Assembly (NCBI GenBank): GCA_964017195.1
Contig: OZ024890.1
Span: 69,183,376 to 69,247,375, forward strand
Reading direction: 5' to 3'
Length of the DNA stretch: 64,000 bases
Source: Siderastrea radians
Lineage: Eukaryota > Cnidaria > Anthozoa > Scleractinia > Rhizangiidae
The notes beneath the pieces were generated by a model. It worked only from the letters and a program-made list of their open reading frames with translations. It did no database searches and had not been told where the DNA came from. The position numbers and the translations under genes are program-made. Positions 54,701 to 64,000 of the stretch are shown one piece after another; position 1 is the stretch's first letter, and the number at the start of each line of letters is the position of its first letter.

Positions 54701-57700
54701 TGTTTTTGCTGGCAGTTATTACTTTGTGAAAATACTCTCATCTAAGTCGTTTTATTAAAAAAACAAAAAAATTTCTTGCTCCTGCTGAGTGTCGAACCCG
54801 GCTCATCGGCGTGACATGCCGGTAACTAGTCCACTAGGCCATGGGCGTTAGACATTGTTTAATCAGTTAATTTTAATACTTATTTCTTTCTTCATGACAA
54901 GCTGCCTATCAGCATGAAAATGCTGGTGTTTTCCTGGCAAAATGTGTTCGAAAGGCCGTAAAAACCATGGTTGTGGACAGAAAAAACCAAAAAGCACTAG
55001 CTCTGCTATATTTGGCGTCGAAACCGCTGCGAAAAGCTGCGAACTCAAGCGGTGTGCCGACCGAGTTTGAACAGAACCGATGAGGCAAATTTGAACTTTT
55101 TGCCTGAACTTTATCGCTGAATTTCTTTCGCCTAGATTGAACTTTTCCCCTTCCACCAAAAAGACAACTGAGTGTTCTTTTGAACTTTTTTTTTTCCATT
55201 AACAAATTTGTTTTTGACTTTTGTTGTCTTTGCTTGTTTTGCTACAACGCGGGTCAACATGCGATTTCGCGCCGAAAACACACGGGATTCAGCACAGGGT
55301 TATATCCAGTGTAGGAAGTGTATTGGTAGGCCTGTGATGCGGACGGACGGACATACGGATGTACGGACGAACGGTCACGTGTCTACTACGTCACTACCAA
55401 AATTTTTTGGCTTGATAGATTACCAAAATTCCTAAGCAATGGAGCTCCGCTGACGTGCTAGCACGCTGGCTCCGCTATAAAAGAATCAGGTATGCAAAAC
55501 ACTGCTGAAAGTCCTGAAGTAGAAATTATGTTGAAAAAGAATCAGGGGTGTCAGACACGCACTGTGATTTCACTGCAAGCAGTGTTGCATCATGTTGCAT
55601 TATCAGTTTGGTGCCTACAGCAAGCAGACAGTGGATTTCAGTAATACTTACTTCCTCTGCATTTTGGCGAATCTGATCAAGGAGTCTCTTGTTAGTGTTT
55701 CCACCAGCATTTGCCAGTTGAATAGCTGTGTTTGCTATCTGATTTGCTTGGTGTTCAAAAGCACCTGCCTTGCTCTCAAACTCAGCTTCACGTCCTGGCA
55801 TATCTACAAAAATATACATGAATTCAGTATGCTTGGACCACAGTGCAACATTTTCTCTTGACGTTAGTTAGTTAAGCACAATTTGAAAGGGAGTGAATCT
55901 TAGAGCTGCTTTGGTTGAATTTAGAGTATATACTTTATCATTTTGTTGTACAAAGTATAGATTTTGGTTTGAAAATTGAGTCTGAAAAAGAGGGACAGCA
56001 GGCCTTCAACATCTGGCTAGCACACCACCACTCACTTTCTTTTTCTTTTTTTTTTTCAAAAAAAAAAATGTTTGAGTGAGTGACTGACAAACAAAGATTG
56101 TTCTAATACCTTGTTCAATATTGATTCACTCCATGTGGTTAAAACATTTTTTAAAAAATGTGATAGTATTTTCTGTTTTACTAACTTCCACTACTTTTCC
56201 TTAACCCTTTAATTCTTAAAGAGCTGTCAAGGAAAAACTCTCTTCAGCTGTAAGACAAATACCTTGTCAACCAGAAATGCAGATGCTAAGAATTTAACAA
56301 ATAAACCAGATATTGTCCCTCAGATGTTACATGTATCTTCAGTTAGTATGTAACTGTTTGTAACCACCAAATTCCATAAACACAACCAGAATGATGGACG
56401 TTAGATGGATTTATGTACCTGGTGGTGATCTGGCAGCCTTCTCTAGCTGCTTCAAATTTGTGGTAGTATCCATGAAATCTTCTGCAACTTGAGCAATAAC
56501 AGCATTCTGCAGTTTGTTGTTTAGCTCCTCCATCTTTTTTTCAATCTTTTGAGCAATGGAAGCTGCTTGTGGGGAGTTGCCCTTGAAACAAGGAATGCAG
56601 AAAAAAGAAATACGAAAGAGGGATTCAACTTTGTGTCTAAAGATACTGTGGTGGTGCATCAATGGGGGAGCGAAACACCTAAATTTGTTATCAACTCAGT
56701 TGATATAAGGTACATTGAACACTGTAAAAAGATTCAAAAGCTGGCATTTGGAGCATTAGCCCTTTTGTCATTTGTTATCATGAAGGCCTATCAGTAACAC
56801 TCAAAACATTGGCTTTTGAATCTGCAAGTAGCAGCCCTAATAGAAATTCTGCACAGGATCTAGGATCCTACTTAAGATCCTACAGGATCCTATTAAAGAT
56901 CCTGTTTAGGATCCTATAGGATCCTATAGAATCCTGTAAAGATCCTAGAGGATCCCACAGAATCCTGAAAGGATCCCAAACAGGAACCCATTAAACATCC
57001 TGAGCAGGATCCTGCAAGATTTTACAGGATCCTGAGTAGGATCCTACAAAACATGGTCAGGATTATTGCCATTTAGGATCCTGGATAGTATCCTGTGTGA
57101 ACTTACAAGATGCTGTGAGATCTTATAGGATCCTAGAAAATCCTATAGGATCCTGTATCTTTCAAAGATTCCTATCAGGGAATTTAAAATGACTGGGAAC
57201 TGGAAGATTTAAGTAGGCTGGGAAACCCACCAAAATGTGAGGGTTAATAAACCTTGGTTTCTGATCCAAGTCTCTTACCATTCCCCTTTTCATCATGTCA
57301 GCAATTTCATTAGTAAGTTGATCAAGTTCATCACAAAGCTGCATAATTGCACTCCTTTCTGGTCCAGAACATTTGTCTGCTATTGCACGTCCCTCGTCAG
57401 TGCACTCACGGATGGCCCTCTCACCTACAGACACAGACACAGTTATCTATCTAGTATGCAACTATACTACAAGGACAGAAACCTGAATGACGAGGAAAAC
57501 AGATGAATTCAGGTACTTTGGTCCATACGTTCTAGCATGAACAAGTTTTGGTATGCCTACAATGTAGCAAGCTTTTGTTTGCTTTGGACAAGTTCATGTT
57601 TTTTTAAGAAATTAAAACTTTGACTTTGCTGTTGTGTTGACTTTATGGCAAACAAGAACTAATTAGCAAACTTAATTAAAGTTAGTATGGAGCCCTATAA

Positions 57701-60700
57701 GCTACAAAATTATATAACAGGGGAAATGATGCGCTAAACACCCTGCAAGATACCCACCTAAGCCTGAAGGGTCTGATGATGGATTGTTCATCCACTGGTG
57801 AACCTGATCCATTTTGCCGGCAAAGGTGGTGGCTGGTCTGCGTACACCTGACTGTTCTTGCACCGATATGGCATGCTGCATTTGACTATTTAGACCTTCC
57901 AGCTGCTGAGCCACTTCCTGGTTCAATCTTTGACCTTCTGGAGTAGTTCCCTTAAGATATAAAGGTTCAAAAATTCATGATCATTTCATGGAATAATTTA
58001 GTTAACCAAGGTCCTAGTGGCTTCATAGTTTAAGCTTGGTACCCACAGATCACCAATTTTGCAGTTACTCGCAAGACTATCTGAATGAAATCTGTTAGTC
58101 TGAAATTTGTTCCAAGCTTCCCTTCAAATTGCTAACTGAATTTGTTGTAGCTACCTATTAACCTTAATTAAAAATTAATGAAAGGGTGGTTTTTACCCTT
58201 CCACTTTCACAAGCACTCTCTTGTTTCTTTGAGGGCCCTCTCATTTTTCTGCTTGTTTTGCAATATTCTTACCCTCTAGGTACTATCAATTAACACTAAA
58301 AGAAAATTTAAGAGGGAAATGGAGTTGGAAAATTAATGAAGTTCAACTGGTGCACAATAGAAAATTTAGCATCAACTTGATCCAGACAGAGAGAACTTGT
58401 CAGTGGCCTATGCTACGTCTTCTAGCTAAAGGCTTAACTACCTGATAACTTAAGGTTTTAAAGTATTTGAACTACACTCTGTGCTGTCAAAAATGCTTTG
58501 TACTAACTAACCTTGCCAAGCTTTCTCAGCTGTGCCAAATCTCCCATCAATCGATCAAGATCATCACAAACTTTTCTTATTCTCCCTTTATCAGGTCCTT
58601 GACAAGCATCAGCAAACTTACGGCCTTGTGCAATACACTCCCTGACGGCCTTCTCACCTGTGCAGAAACCAAAACAAGCCATTAATAACCAATAATTTAT
58701 TCGCAATAAGCACTGATTTCATGCTCTTTTCAAAAAAGAGAAGTTGGGATTTCCTGTGGCCTACAATTTTGTTTCCTTAGACAAAAAACTTTACCCCATA
58801 TTGTCTCTTTCCACCCAGGTGTACAAATGGGTACTGGTGACATCCTGCTGAGGGTAACCCTGCAATGGACTAGCATCCCATCCTGGGGGGAGTAGCAATA
58901 CTCTCAGTTGCTTCATGCTACAGAAACCAGGATAAGCTCCAGCTGTGTGGGCTTCCTTGGCTTGTGTGCAACTTTACCTACCTTAGCTGTGGCCTAGACC
59001 CCAAATTTTTGCCATGGTTCCCTGAGGATCCAGAGCTTTCATCTGCTCAGAACCCACACATATTCTTTGGAGCCAAGAAGTAATGGGATGGATAGGAGCC
59101 TTAGAGGCCTTTTTCACTGGAGTCCCAAATTCACGCCTCATGGGTTTGTAACTTATTAAAAAAGCTTTTTTTTTTCAAGATCTATTTGCAACTGTTTATT
59201 GTGTTGCTTCATAACTGTGTGCTACATGACATTTAATTTTGTTATAAAAATCTTTCACTCTTAGTTCATCCTGTGTAATTTATGTCAAACACGCACTATC
59301 ACAAAATCAAATCAAGAGCTATGCATTGTGGTTCTAAATCTGTGCATGGGTATGAATGGTTTAATTTGCACAAGTTTTAGATACAAAATTCATTACTATT
59401 CGATATTTTTGTCAAAAATGATTTTGATTCTTTCCAGACTCAAAATGGTTAAGAAGGAGACAATAAATGGTTGGTAATCCTGGCTGTAAAGATTCTACTG
59501 TAAAACAAGAAATCTTGCTCAGAGTTGACATTAGATTTTATTGGTGACTTGGCAGTTTGGACAAAACTTGATACTTTTTCCATACTAAAACTTTATATGC
59601 CATGGTTCACTTTTGCAGGTCTAAGAGACTACAGGTGTTATAGATTTCCAAACGTTTTCAGACTCTGAAGAAACCCTGGATATGGCTTTCAGTGATCCAT
59701 CTAGAAACTGAAAGTACTGAGTCCTGGGACTCACTCGGCCAGTTAAGCATGAGTCCCAGACCTACCATTGTGAGTCCCAGAGCCAAACCTTTGATTAAAA
59801 TAAGCAGAAATGTTTAAAATAAAACCTGAGCAAGTTCAAAGATAGCTAAGTTCAAGCCTTTACCTTTTTCAGCCCTCTATCTTCAATTTTACTTTACAGC
59901 TTCAGTGAAAAAAACTATTTTCAAGAGAAACAACAAAGGCAAAATTGACCTCTACACTGGGGTGCTGAGAAGCCAACTGAGTACACTATTGCAGGCCTAC
60001 ATTTTCTAGCATTCCACATCTGGAAAGTGGTAGTTTGTCTGAGATCAAAATGGTCGCAACAACTCGTAGAAGTCACCCAAAAATGCAAAAGAAAACTAGC
60101 AGCATTTTCTTTTTCGCATTTTCAACAACAACCACAAAAGAAGGCTATCTGTAAGAGAAAAATTTGGCATTTATTCCGCGACGCGAGAGCAACATTGTCA
60201 TTCTTTCATGATTCTTTCATCAAATGTATGCTGAAGTGTGAGAAGCTGATTTAGGACGAAATATTCTCTTTTACTGAGACGCATTTGCTGAAACCGTGAC
60301 TACACTACGTGGTAAGAGTGCGGCGGCATTTGCACACGTTTTTGGCGATCTTTTTGACGAAACAAAGGATAGTTTAAGACAATCCATCTCAGGTAAATTA
60401 AGGCCTGGGTCTGCAGCGATTTCAAGGGGGGGGGGGTGGACTACAGTAAATACATTAAAACCTATCACTTAGATAACACATTAAGGCAACCTGCAACCCA
60501 AAACTGTGCAAAACTTATATTTAGTGTATTTTATATTTTGATCACGTGACTAACCACACCCAAATGTGTAAGAGAACCTTTGACTAAAAATTCCCACTTG
60601 TTACCGAACGAAATTTTAACCAATATTATACCCTAGGTGGAATGAGACAAAACCTTTTAATCCCTTGCCATTAAGACATTGCAACTTTGGAGAAGGACTG

Positions 60701-63291
60701 GCACTAGTCAAAAACAGCAAATAGTATTGACCCAGTGCAACAACTCAAACCATTCCAGCCTGGTTTCTGAATTACTACTCGAGGTAAATGTTTTTAGGAA
60801 AAGAAGCTTCACCTACATCTTCAGCAAATAGTGGGAATCGTTAGTTTAGGTTTTCCAATGATAAACGGCGTGGTCAATCACGTGACTAGGTAATTACAAA
60901 ATATTTTAATTTCTTTTGATACTCTGTGTCAGTTCACCGCTCTTTGATTCTTAAATGCCTTTCAAAGTGTGATTGCTAGAAAATGGACTGAAAATTCACC
61001 AGTATTTTAGACCCAGGCCTTAATTCACCTGAGATCTTCAGGAAATTGTTTGATTTCAAAAAGTTAAGCTTACATGTATATATTTTGTTGTTAAGTTTGA
61101 GCGCTCATTGGGATGACTTACGATTGGTAAATGGTTTAAAATAATAGTATTTCAGTGTCTACAGGAGAAAAGTGGCATCAGAAATGATTGCATTTTATGG
61201 GAAAGAGGATTCTGCGTCCAGAGGGATGCATCTGGAAAGTAATTTTTGTGTCTTTTGACAAATTTATGCGTCTTTGACGCGGGACGCGCAGGTAGATGGA
61301 TCACTGGGTTTCTGAAGTGGGCTCAGAGCTATGAAATGGGTGACAAACCAACACCAAAACTAATTTTCAAGAAGTTACCTAATCCACCAGATGATTCTGT
61401 TGGCGTGGAAACCCATTTCATGGCAGGACCCATGTTACTATCAAAGAGAGACGCAGCCTTCTTCATATCATTCAAGGGATCATCTCCGCCTTCCTCCTCA
61501 TAAGTGGTGTATTGCAGCACTCTGATTATTTCACTGATCTCAAAACACATCTTTCCAACAACAAAATTCCTGTACTCCTGTGCCTCTGCAATGTTTTGAC
61601 CTCCTGCAAAGAATGATTACATAAAAAATTAGTTTTACTTTAACAATTTCTGATAAAAAGCATTTACTGCGAGCGAAAAATGGAAATGCTTGCTGCCAAA
61701 AGGTGTTTGTTAGACACAAAACTAGTCAAGACACTCAGAAAGACATGATACAGTGTACATTGTACCATAATGTAGGTCACCTGATCAATTAATAATTTAA
61801 ATAAATTTACTGTATTTCTTCTATTAAGCCCCTGGGGGGACGACTTAATCAATTCTGGAGTGAGAGCCTGCCAACTGGCTACAACAGTAGATTTCTCAAT
61901 ACTTTTATAATTAATAAATTATCAATATTAACAGTAAAAAGACGGTGATGAAAGTTTTCAATACCTCTCTGCACAGTTAAAACATAGGTCTTGATTGAAG
62001 TAATCAGCTGGGTTGACATAGCCTTAACAGCATTTATAGATTTCTTCAACATATCAGCATGCACCTGGTGAGTCAGCTCCTCAATGCGAGCTTCAACCTT
62101 TTTTGCCATTTCAGTGATGCCAGGTGTTAGGTTCTTGACAAATGTGACTAACTCCTCCATGCTTTCAACAATTTCAGCCACAGACAGGTATTCTAAAACC
62201 CCTCGGCAAACTTTCAGAATCTTACGCACCTCTGCTTCATCAAATGTCAAAAGCAAGGCTGATGTACCAGAAAGAATTCCTGAAATATGTCACACAATTG
62301 TGAGAAGATTAAGTAACCACTATTAATAATTACTCCTGGACTGATCATGACATCTTCAAGTTATAAAAATTATGTGGTATGAAATTAAGACTCTGCGGAT
62401 GAAATGTGTGAAGTGTGGAAGTTACTGACCAGTACTGTCCTGTGGTACTGTCTGTTATGTGGTACAAGGTAGTTCCGACTTTTCAGTCTGTGGATGACAT
62501 CCTAAAGTGTGAACATTCAAAAGAAAGCTAGTGAACATTACTTTCTTGTGGTACTATCTACTATGTTGTACATGGGGGTTCCAGCTTTTGAGTCTGTGGT
62601 TAAAATCATAAATTCTAACCATTCAAATGAAAGCTACTGAGCTGCTGTTTACTATGCTACTTACACAAGGTGGTTCTAGCTTTTAATTCTATGGATGAAA
62701 TCCTAATGTGTGACCATTCATGTTAAAGCTATTGAGCAGTACTTTCTTGTGATTTGTACTAGTCTACTGTGCAGTACAAAGTGGTTAACTCTGTGGATGA
62801 ATCCTTAAACATGGCCATTCAAATGAAAGAGACTGAACAGTACTTAAACTTGTGGTGCTGTTAATCTGCAGTAGAAAATGGTTCTAAGTTTTGAGTCTGT
62901 GAATGAAATCCTAGAATGTGATCATCCATACATCTGTATGAGAGCTACTGAGAAATACTTTTCTGTGGTGCTGTTTACTACGCCGTACAAGGTGTCTCTA
63001 GCTTTTGAGTCTATTGAAGTCAAAATGACAGCTACCATGGGATTATTTTCCTATGGCACTGATCAGTGGTACATTTTAGAGCATTGATCCAAAATACTTA
63101 ATGGGTGGGCATCATTTACCTCTGGCACCATCTATTAACTTCTTTCGAGCTTCTGATGAATATGGATCTTTTTTCAACATCTGAGATGCTTCCACAAGAA
63201 GAATGGAGGACTCCTCAACTCTCTTAAAGGCCAGTGGCATTTCTTGTTTAAGGATTTGATCTTTACTGGAGGCAGCTGTTTCCTTACCCAC
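46591..63291 (-). CDS. VCL: Vinculin, 18 exons, N-terminus beyond the right edge
   Basis: Vinculin links talin and alpha-catenin to actin at cell-matrix and cell-cell junctions. Exons in coding order: 63291-63120, 62279-61965, 61603-61379, 58657-58512, 57950-57758, 57424-57279, 56581-56419, 55803-55652, 54332-54140, 53490-53429, 53001-52866, 51929-51838, 51322-51217, 49377-49223, 48750-48635, 48338-48200, 47727-47637, 46733-46591. All phases agree over 2,745 nt (914 codons plus TAG). Diagnostic stretches are [51 protein letters not shown] and [10 protein letters not shown]. Only about the first 55 residues are missing. The predicted protein is roughly 110 residues shorter than human vinculin (1,066) because it has one fewer central repeat and a shorter C-terminus. 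Confidence 0.94.
46895..46978 (+). repeat. 21-bp tandem repeat, about four units
   Basis: GCGCTGTCGGCGACTCTC(G/A/T)TG is repeated with 21-bp spacing in the last vinculin intron; CTCTCGTG words continue irregularly to about 47070. No coding role. Confidence 0.85.
47935..48240 (+). repeat. VCL: ~60-bp tandem repeat that includes a vinculin exon end and donor site
   Basis: About five degenerate units of CACCCACCCCTCCCT, CTACCCACCTGACTGACTC and TCTTATCAGGACAGTTT run through the intron. The last unit overlaps the 3' end of the exon 48338-48200 and its GTGGGT donor (minus strand). Each upstream-duplicated unit thus carries a diverged copy of the exon tail and splice donor. Confidence 0.8.
48919..49200. 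mobile_element. MITE with ~55-bp inverted repeats
   Basis: CACAGGGCGCAGAGGAGTCA at 48919 is mirrored by TGACTCCTCTGCGCCCTGTG ending at 49200; arms continue into TAAATTCATCGCGC. It lies in the vinculin intron between exons 49223 and 48750. Confidence 0.75.
49223..55803 (-). CDS. VCL: Vinculin exons: D4 region and proline-rich hinge
   Basis: D4 comprises [76 protein letters not shown] and [17 protein letters not shown], each aligned with human vinculin. The hinge exon 51322-51217 has [10 protein letters not shown], the FPPPP motif bound by Ena/VASP EVH1 domains. Exon 49377-49223 is proline-rich ([10 protein letters not shown] and [14 protein letters not shown]), a likely site for SH3 partners such as vinexin/ponsin family proteins. 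Confidence 0.92.
49512..49639. mobile_element. 128-bp MITE with exact 9-bp target duplication
   Basis: TAGACTCGTTCCAAGTCGC at 49512 is mirrored at the right by GCGACTTGGAGCAAGTCTA. TGTAAATGC is repeated exactly on both sides (49503-49511 and 49640-49648). The 9-bp duplication suggests Mutator-type mobilisation. Confidence 0.75.
50016..50960 (-). mobile_element. 5'-truncated CR1/L2-type LINE 3' fragment with (GATA)n tail
   Basis: On the minus strand the sequence encodes the end of a non-LTR reverse transcriptase protein: [18 protein letters not shown], then [33 protein letters not shown] and [18 protein letters not shown] shifted frame then gives [19 protein letters not shown]. It ends with AATAAAG and a (TATC)n tail, which reads AGATAGATAGATAGATA at 50016 on the plus strand. 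Frame breaks and truncation make it dead. It lies in a vinculin intron. Confidence 0.8.
51930..52865. other. Vinculin intron, no element resolved
   Basis: A G-rich run near 52196-52218 is followed by sequence with imperfect inverted words (TTTTTTATAAGAAT and GTTCTTATAAAAATG near 52265 and 52358). No exon or bounded element could be fixed. Confidence 0.35.
54636..55490 (-). mobile_element. tRNA-derived SINE-like composite, copy 2
   Basis: On the minus strand 54783-54843 reads like a tRNA 5' half and T arm: CATGGCCTAGTGGACTAGTT (A box) and GAGCCGGGTTCGACACTC (B box). The outer ends carry AGCCTAAAAGCGGAGCCCC and GGCTCCGCTATAAAAG. Long matches join it to 19985-20700. It lies in the vinculin intron between exons 55652 and 54332. 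Confidence 0.5.
56419..58657 (-). CDS. VCL: Vinculin exons: two central vinculin repeats
   Basis: Exon 58657-58512 begins [20 protein letters not shown] and pairs with 57950-57758 ([19 protein letters not shown] ... [11 protein letters not shown]). Exon 57424-57279 begins [19 protein letters not shown] and pairs with 56581-56419 ([17 protein letters not shown] ... [11 protein letters not shown]). Each first exon starts in phase 1 and the first pair also ends in phase 1, so a 339-nt (113-codon) unit can be gained or lost without a frameshift. Vertebrate vinculin has three such repeats; I find only two. Confidence 0.9.
56855..57162. repeat. Array of GGATCC-centred palindromes
   Basis: AGGATCCT and one-base variants (AAGATCCT, AGAATCCT) recur about 25 times in 300 bp at irregular 10-14 bp spacing. 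Each core is self-complementary, so the array can fold locally in many ways. It lies in a vinculin intron and is non-coding. Confidence 0.85.
58816..58985 (+). repeat. Dispersed repeat in the large vinculin intron
   Basis: CCCAGGTGTACAAATGGGTA begins a block ending GTGTGCAACTTTACCTACC. Part of it (GGTAACCCTGCAATGG) recurs near 20880. It resembles widespread anthozoan SINE/LINE-tail repeats from memory. The rest of 58986-60385 holds no exon or bounded element I can see. Confidence 0.4.
60386..61035. mobile_element. ~650-bp non-autonomous DNA element
   Basis: ATCTCAGGTAAATTAAGGCC at 60386 is mirrored by GGCCTTAATTCACCTGAGAT ending at 61035 (about 27-bp terminal repeats). CACGTGACTA words occur in both arms (60543 and 60880). 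No open frame of note. Confidence 0.65.
61379..63291 (-). CDS. VCL: Vinculin exons: talin-binding head domain
   Basis: Exon 63291-63120 gives [20 protein letters not shown] and [16 protein letters not shown]. Exon 62279-61965 gives [38 protein letters not shown] and a [17 protein letters not shown] helix. Exon 61603-61379 gives [20 protein letters not shown]. These follow human D1 almost residue by residue. The latch and talin-binding helices of D1 therefore appear intact. Confidence 0.93.
62386..63040 (+). repeat. ~110-bp minisatellite, about six units
   Basis: Units repeat TTTTGAGTCTGTGGATGAAA, then GTGTGACCATTCAAATGAAA, GCTACTGAGCAGTACTTTC and TACTATG..GTACAAGGTGG. Divergence between units is moderate. 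It fills most of the vinculin intron between exons 63120 and 62279. Confidence 0.85.
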
Positions 63292-63338
63292 CTGATAAGA
63301 GAAATGGAAAGTGAGATGTACACCGTATTACACGACAA

Positions 63339-63520
63339 ATGTGCAGTTCCAGAAAATATCCGTACTCCTCCCATGGAAGGTTTGTTGCTTTGCACCCTCC
63401 CTCCCCCCGAGAAATTTCAGTTTAGCTTCATACTTTGCTTCAAGAATTTTGGCTTTTAAGACCCCTTCCTCCTCCAATGACCTCCTATGGGGTGGGTATG
63501 GATTTTTTCTGCAACCACAC
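63339..63520 (+). mobile_element. MITE-like element, family copy 2
   Basis: Same family and orientation as 5737-5923: CAGTTCCAGAAAATATCC at the left and TGGATTTTTTCTGCAACCAC at the right form the inverted ends. It lies just upstream of the first vinculin exon in the window; 63521-64000 shows nothing more. Confidence 0.65.
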
Positions 63521-64000
63521 AATGTTACAAGCATGAGCTGAGAGACAGTACTATTTCAGGGTTGAAAACAAAATTTTGAGGGTATTTTTTAAGTGAGGGA
63601 CTTGCTGAAAGGAAGAGGATGTGAATTCACAATGTCAAAGTCAACTTCCCTGTAATGTTTACAACCTGGTTTTTCAAGCATGATTTGCAAGCTATGTTTT
63701 ACCTGCCATGATTTGCTTTAATTAGATTATAACAGCCAAAAAACCTTGTCGAAAATAAGTTTAAAGAATAAAGACCAATTTCTTAAAAAATATTACCACC
63801 AAAGTTAAACGAAAAGCAGAAAGTTCTGTGAATTTCCTTCACCACTCCTCATGATGTGCAAATTTTGACAGGCAAATCATGGCCAACTACCTATGTTTCA
63901 AAAACCTGGATCAGCATGCACTGGTGAAATTCGTCAAAATGTACAACCAATATGTAGTACAACTGCTTAGTCATCCCTTCTCACCCACCAGTGCTGATTC

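Noticed and set aside
54783..54843. tRNA-like A and B boxes on the minus strand
   Set aside because: No acceptor-stem pairing, anticodon arm or pol III terminator is visible, and the block sits inside a repeated element. It is SINE-derived, not a tRNA gene.
1..64000. A new defence, toxin or operon-like gene system
   Set aside because: The window is an intron-rich animal locus with three recognisable housekeeping-type genes. No clustered small genes, operon spacing or phage-like genes are present.

Overview
This is a 64 kb stretch of an animal nuclear genome. It is AT-rich, its genes are broken into many short exons by GT-AG introns of 0.1-4.5 kb, and the introns are full of miniature transposable elements, tandem repeats and retroelement fragments. 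Domain architecture and repeat style suggest a cnidarian, most likely an anthozoan such as a stony coral. The species is inferred, not shown.

Three protein-coding genes are supported. (1) On the minus strand at 1273-2614 lie the first two coding exons of a bromodomain gene resembling BRD10/KIAA2026; the rest lies off the left edge. (2) Starting about 700 bp away in the opposite direction is a complete BAZ1B (WSTF) gene, the ISWI partner of the WICH remodeller. I resolve it as 36 exons, 3317-42352, on the plus strand. All splice phases agree and the total is 5,691 nt (1,896 codons plus stop), with WAC, DDT, WHIM blocks, PHD, a second PHD and a bromodomain. (3) On the minus strand at 46591-63291 are the last 18 exons of vinculin (2,745 nt, phases all consistent). 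Its first ~55 residues lie beyond the right edge. BAZ1B and vinculin converge on a 4.2 kb intergenic region.

The mobile layer is large. A Penelope-like retroelement sits at 15682-17008 with a 13-bp target duplication. Several foldback or MITE-like elements have exact target duplications. A three-deep nest lies at 24420-27023. Two hAT-like non-autonomous elements with unrelated ends (11469-13181 and 25311-26741) carry the same degenerate ~50-bp internal array. Others include a CR1/L2-type LINE 3' fragment, tRNA-derived SINE-like copies, and minisatellites in vinculin introns.

Most notable: BAZ1B has an extra AIRE/CHD4-type PHD finger; vinculin has two central repeats instead of three and no C-terminal arm; a vinculin exon-intron boundary has been tandemly duplicated; and two hAT-like elements share one array. 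I see no prokaryote-type system, CRISPR array, real tRNA or rRNA gene. Coordinates are read by eye and may be off by one or two bases.
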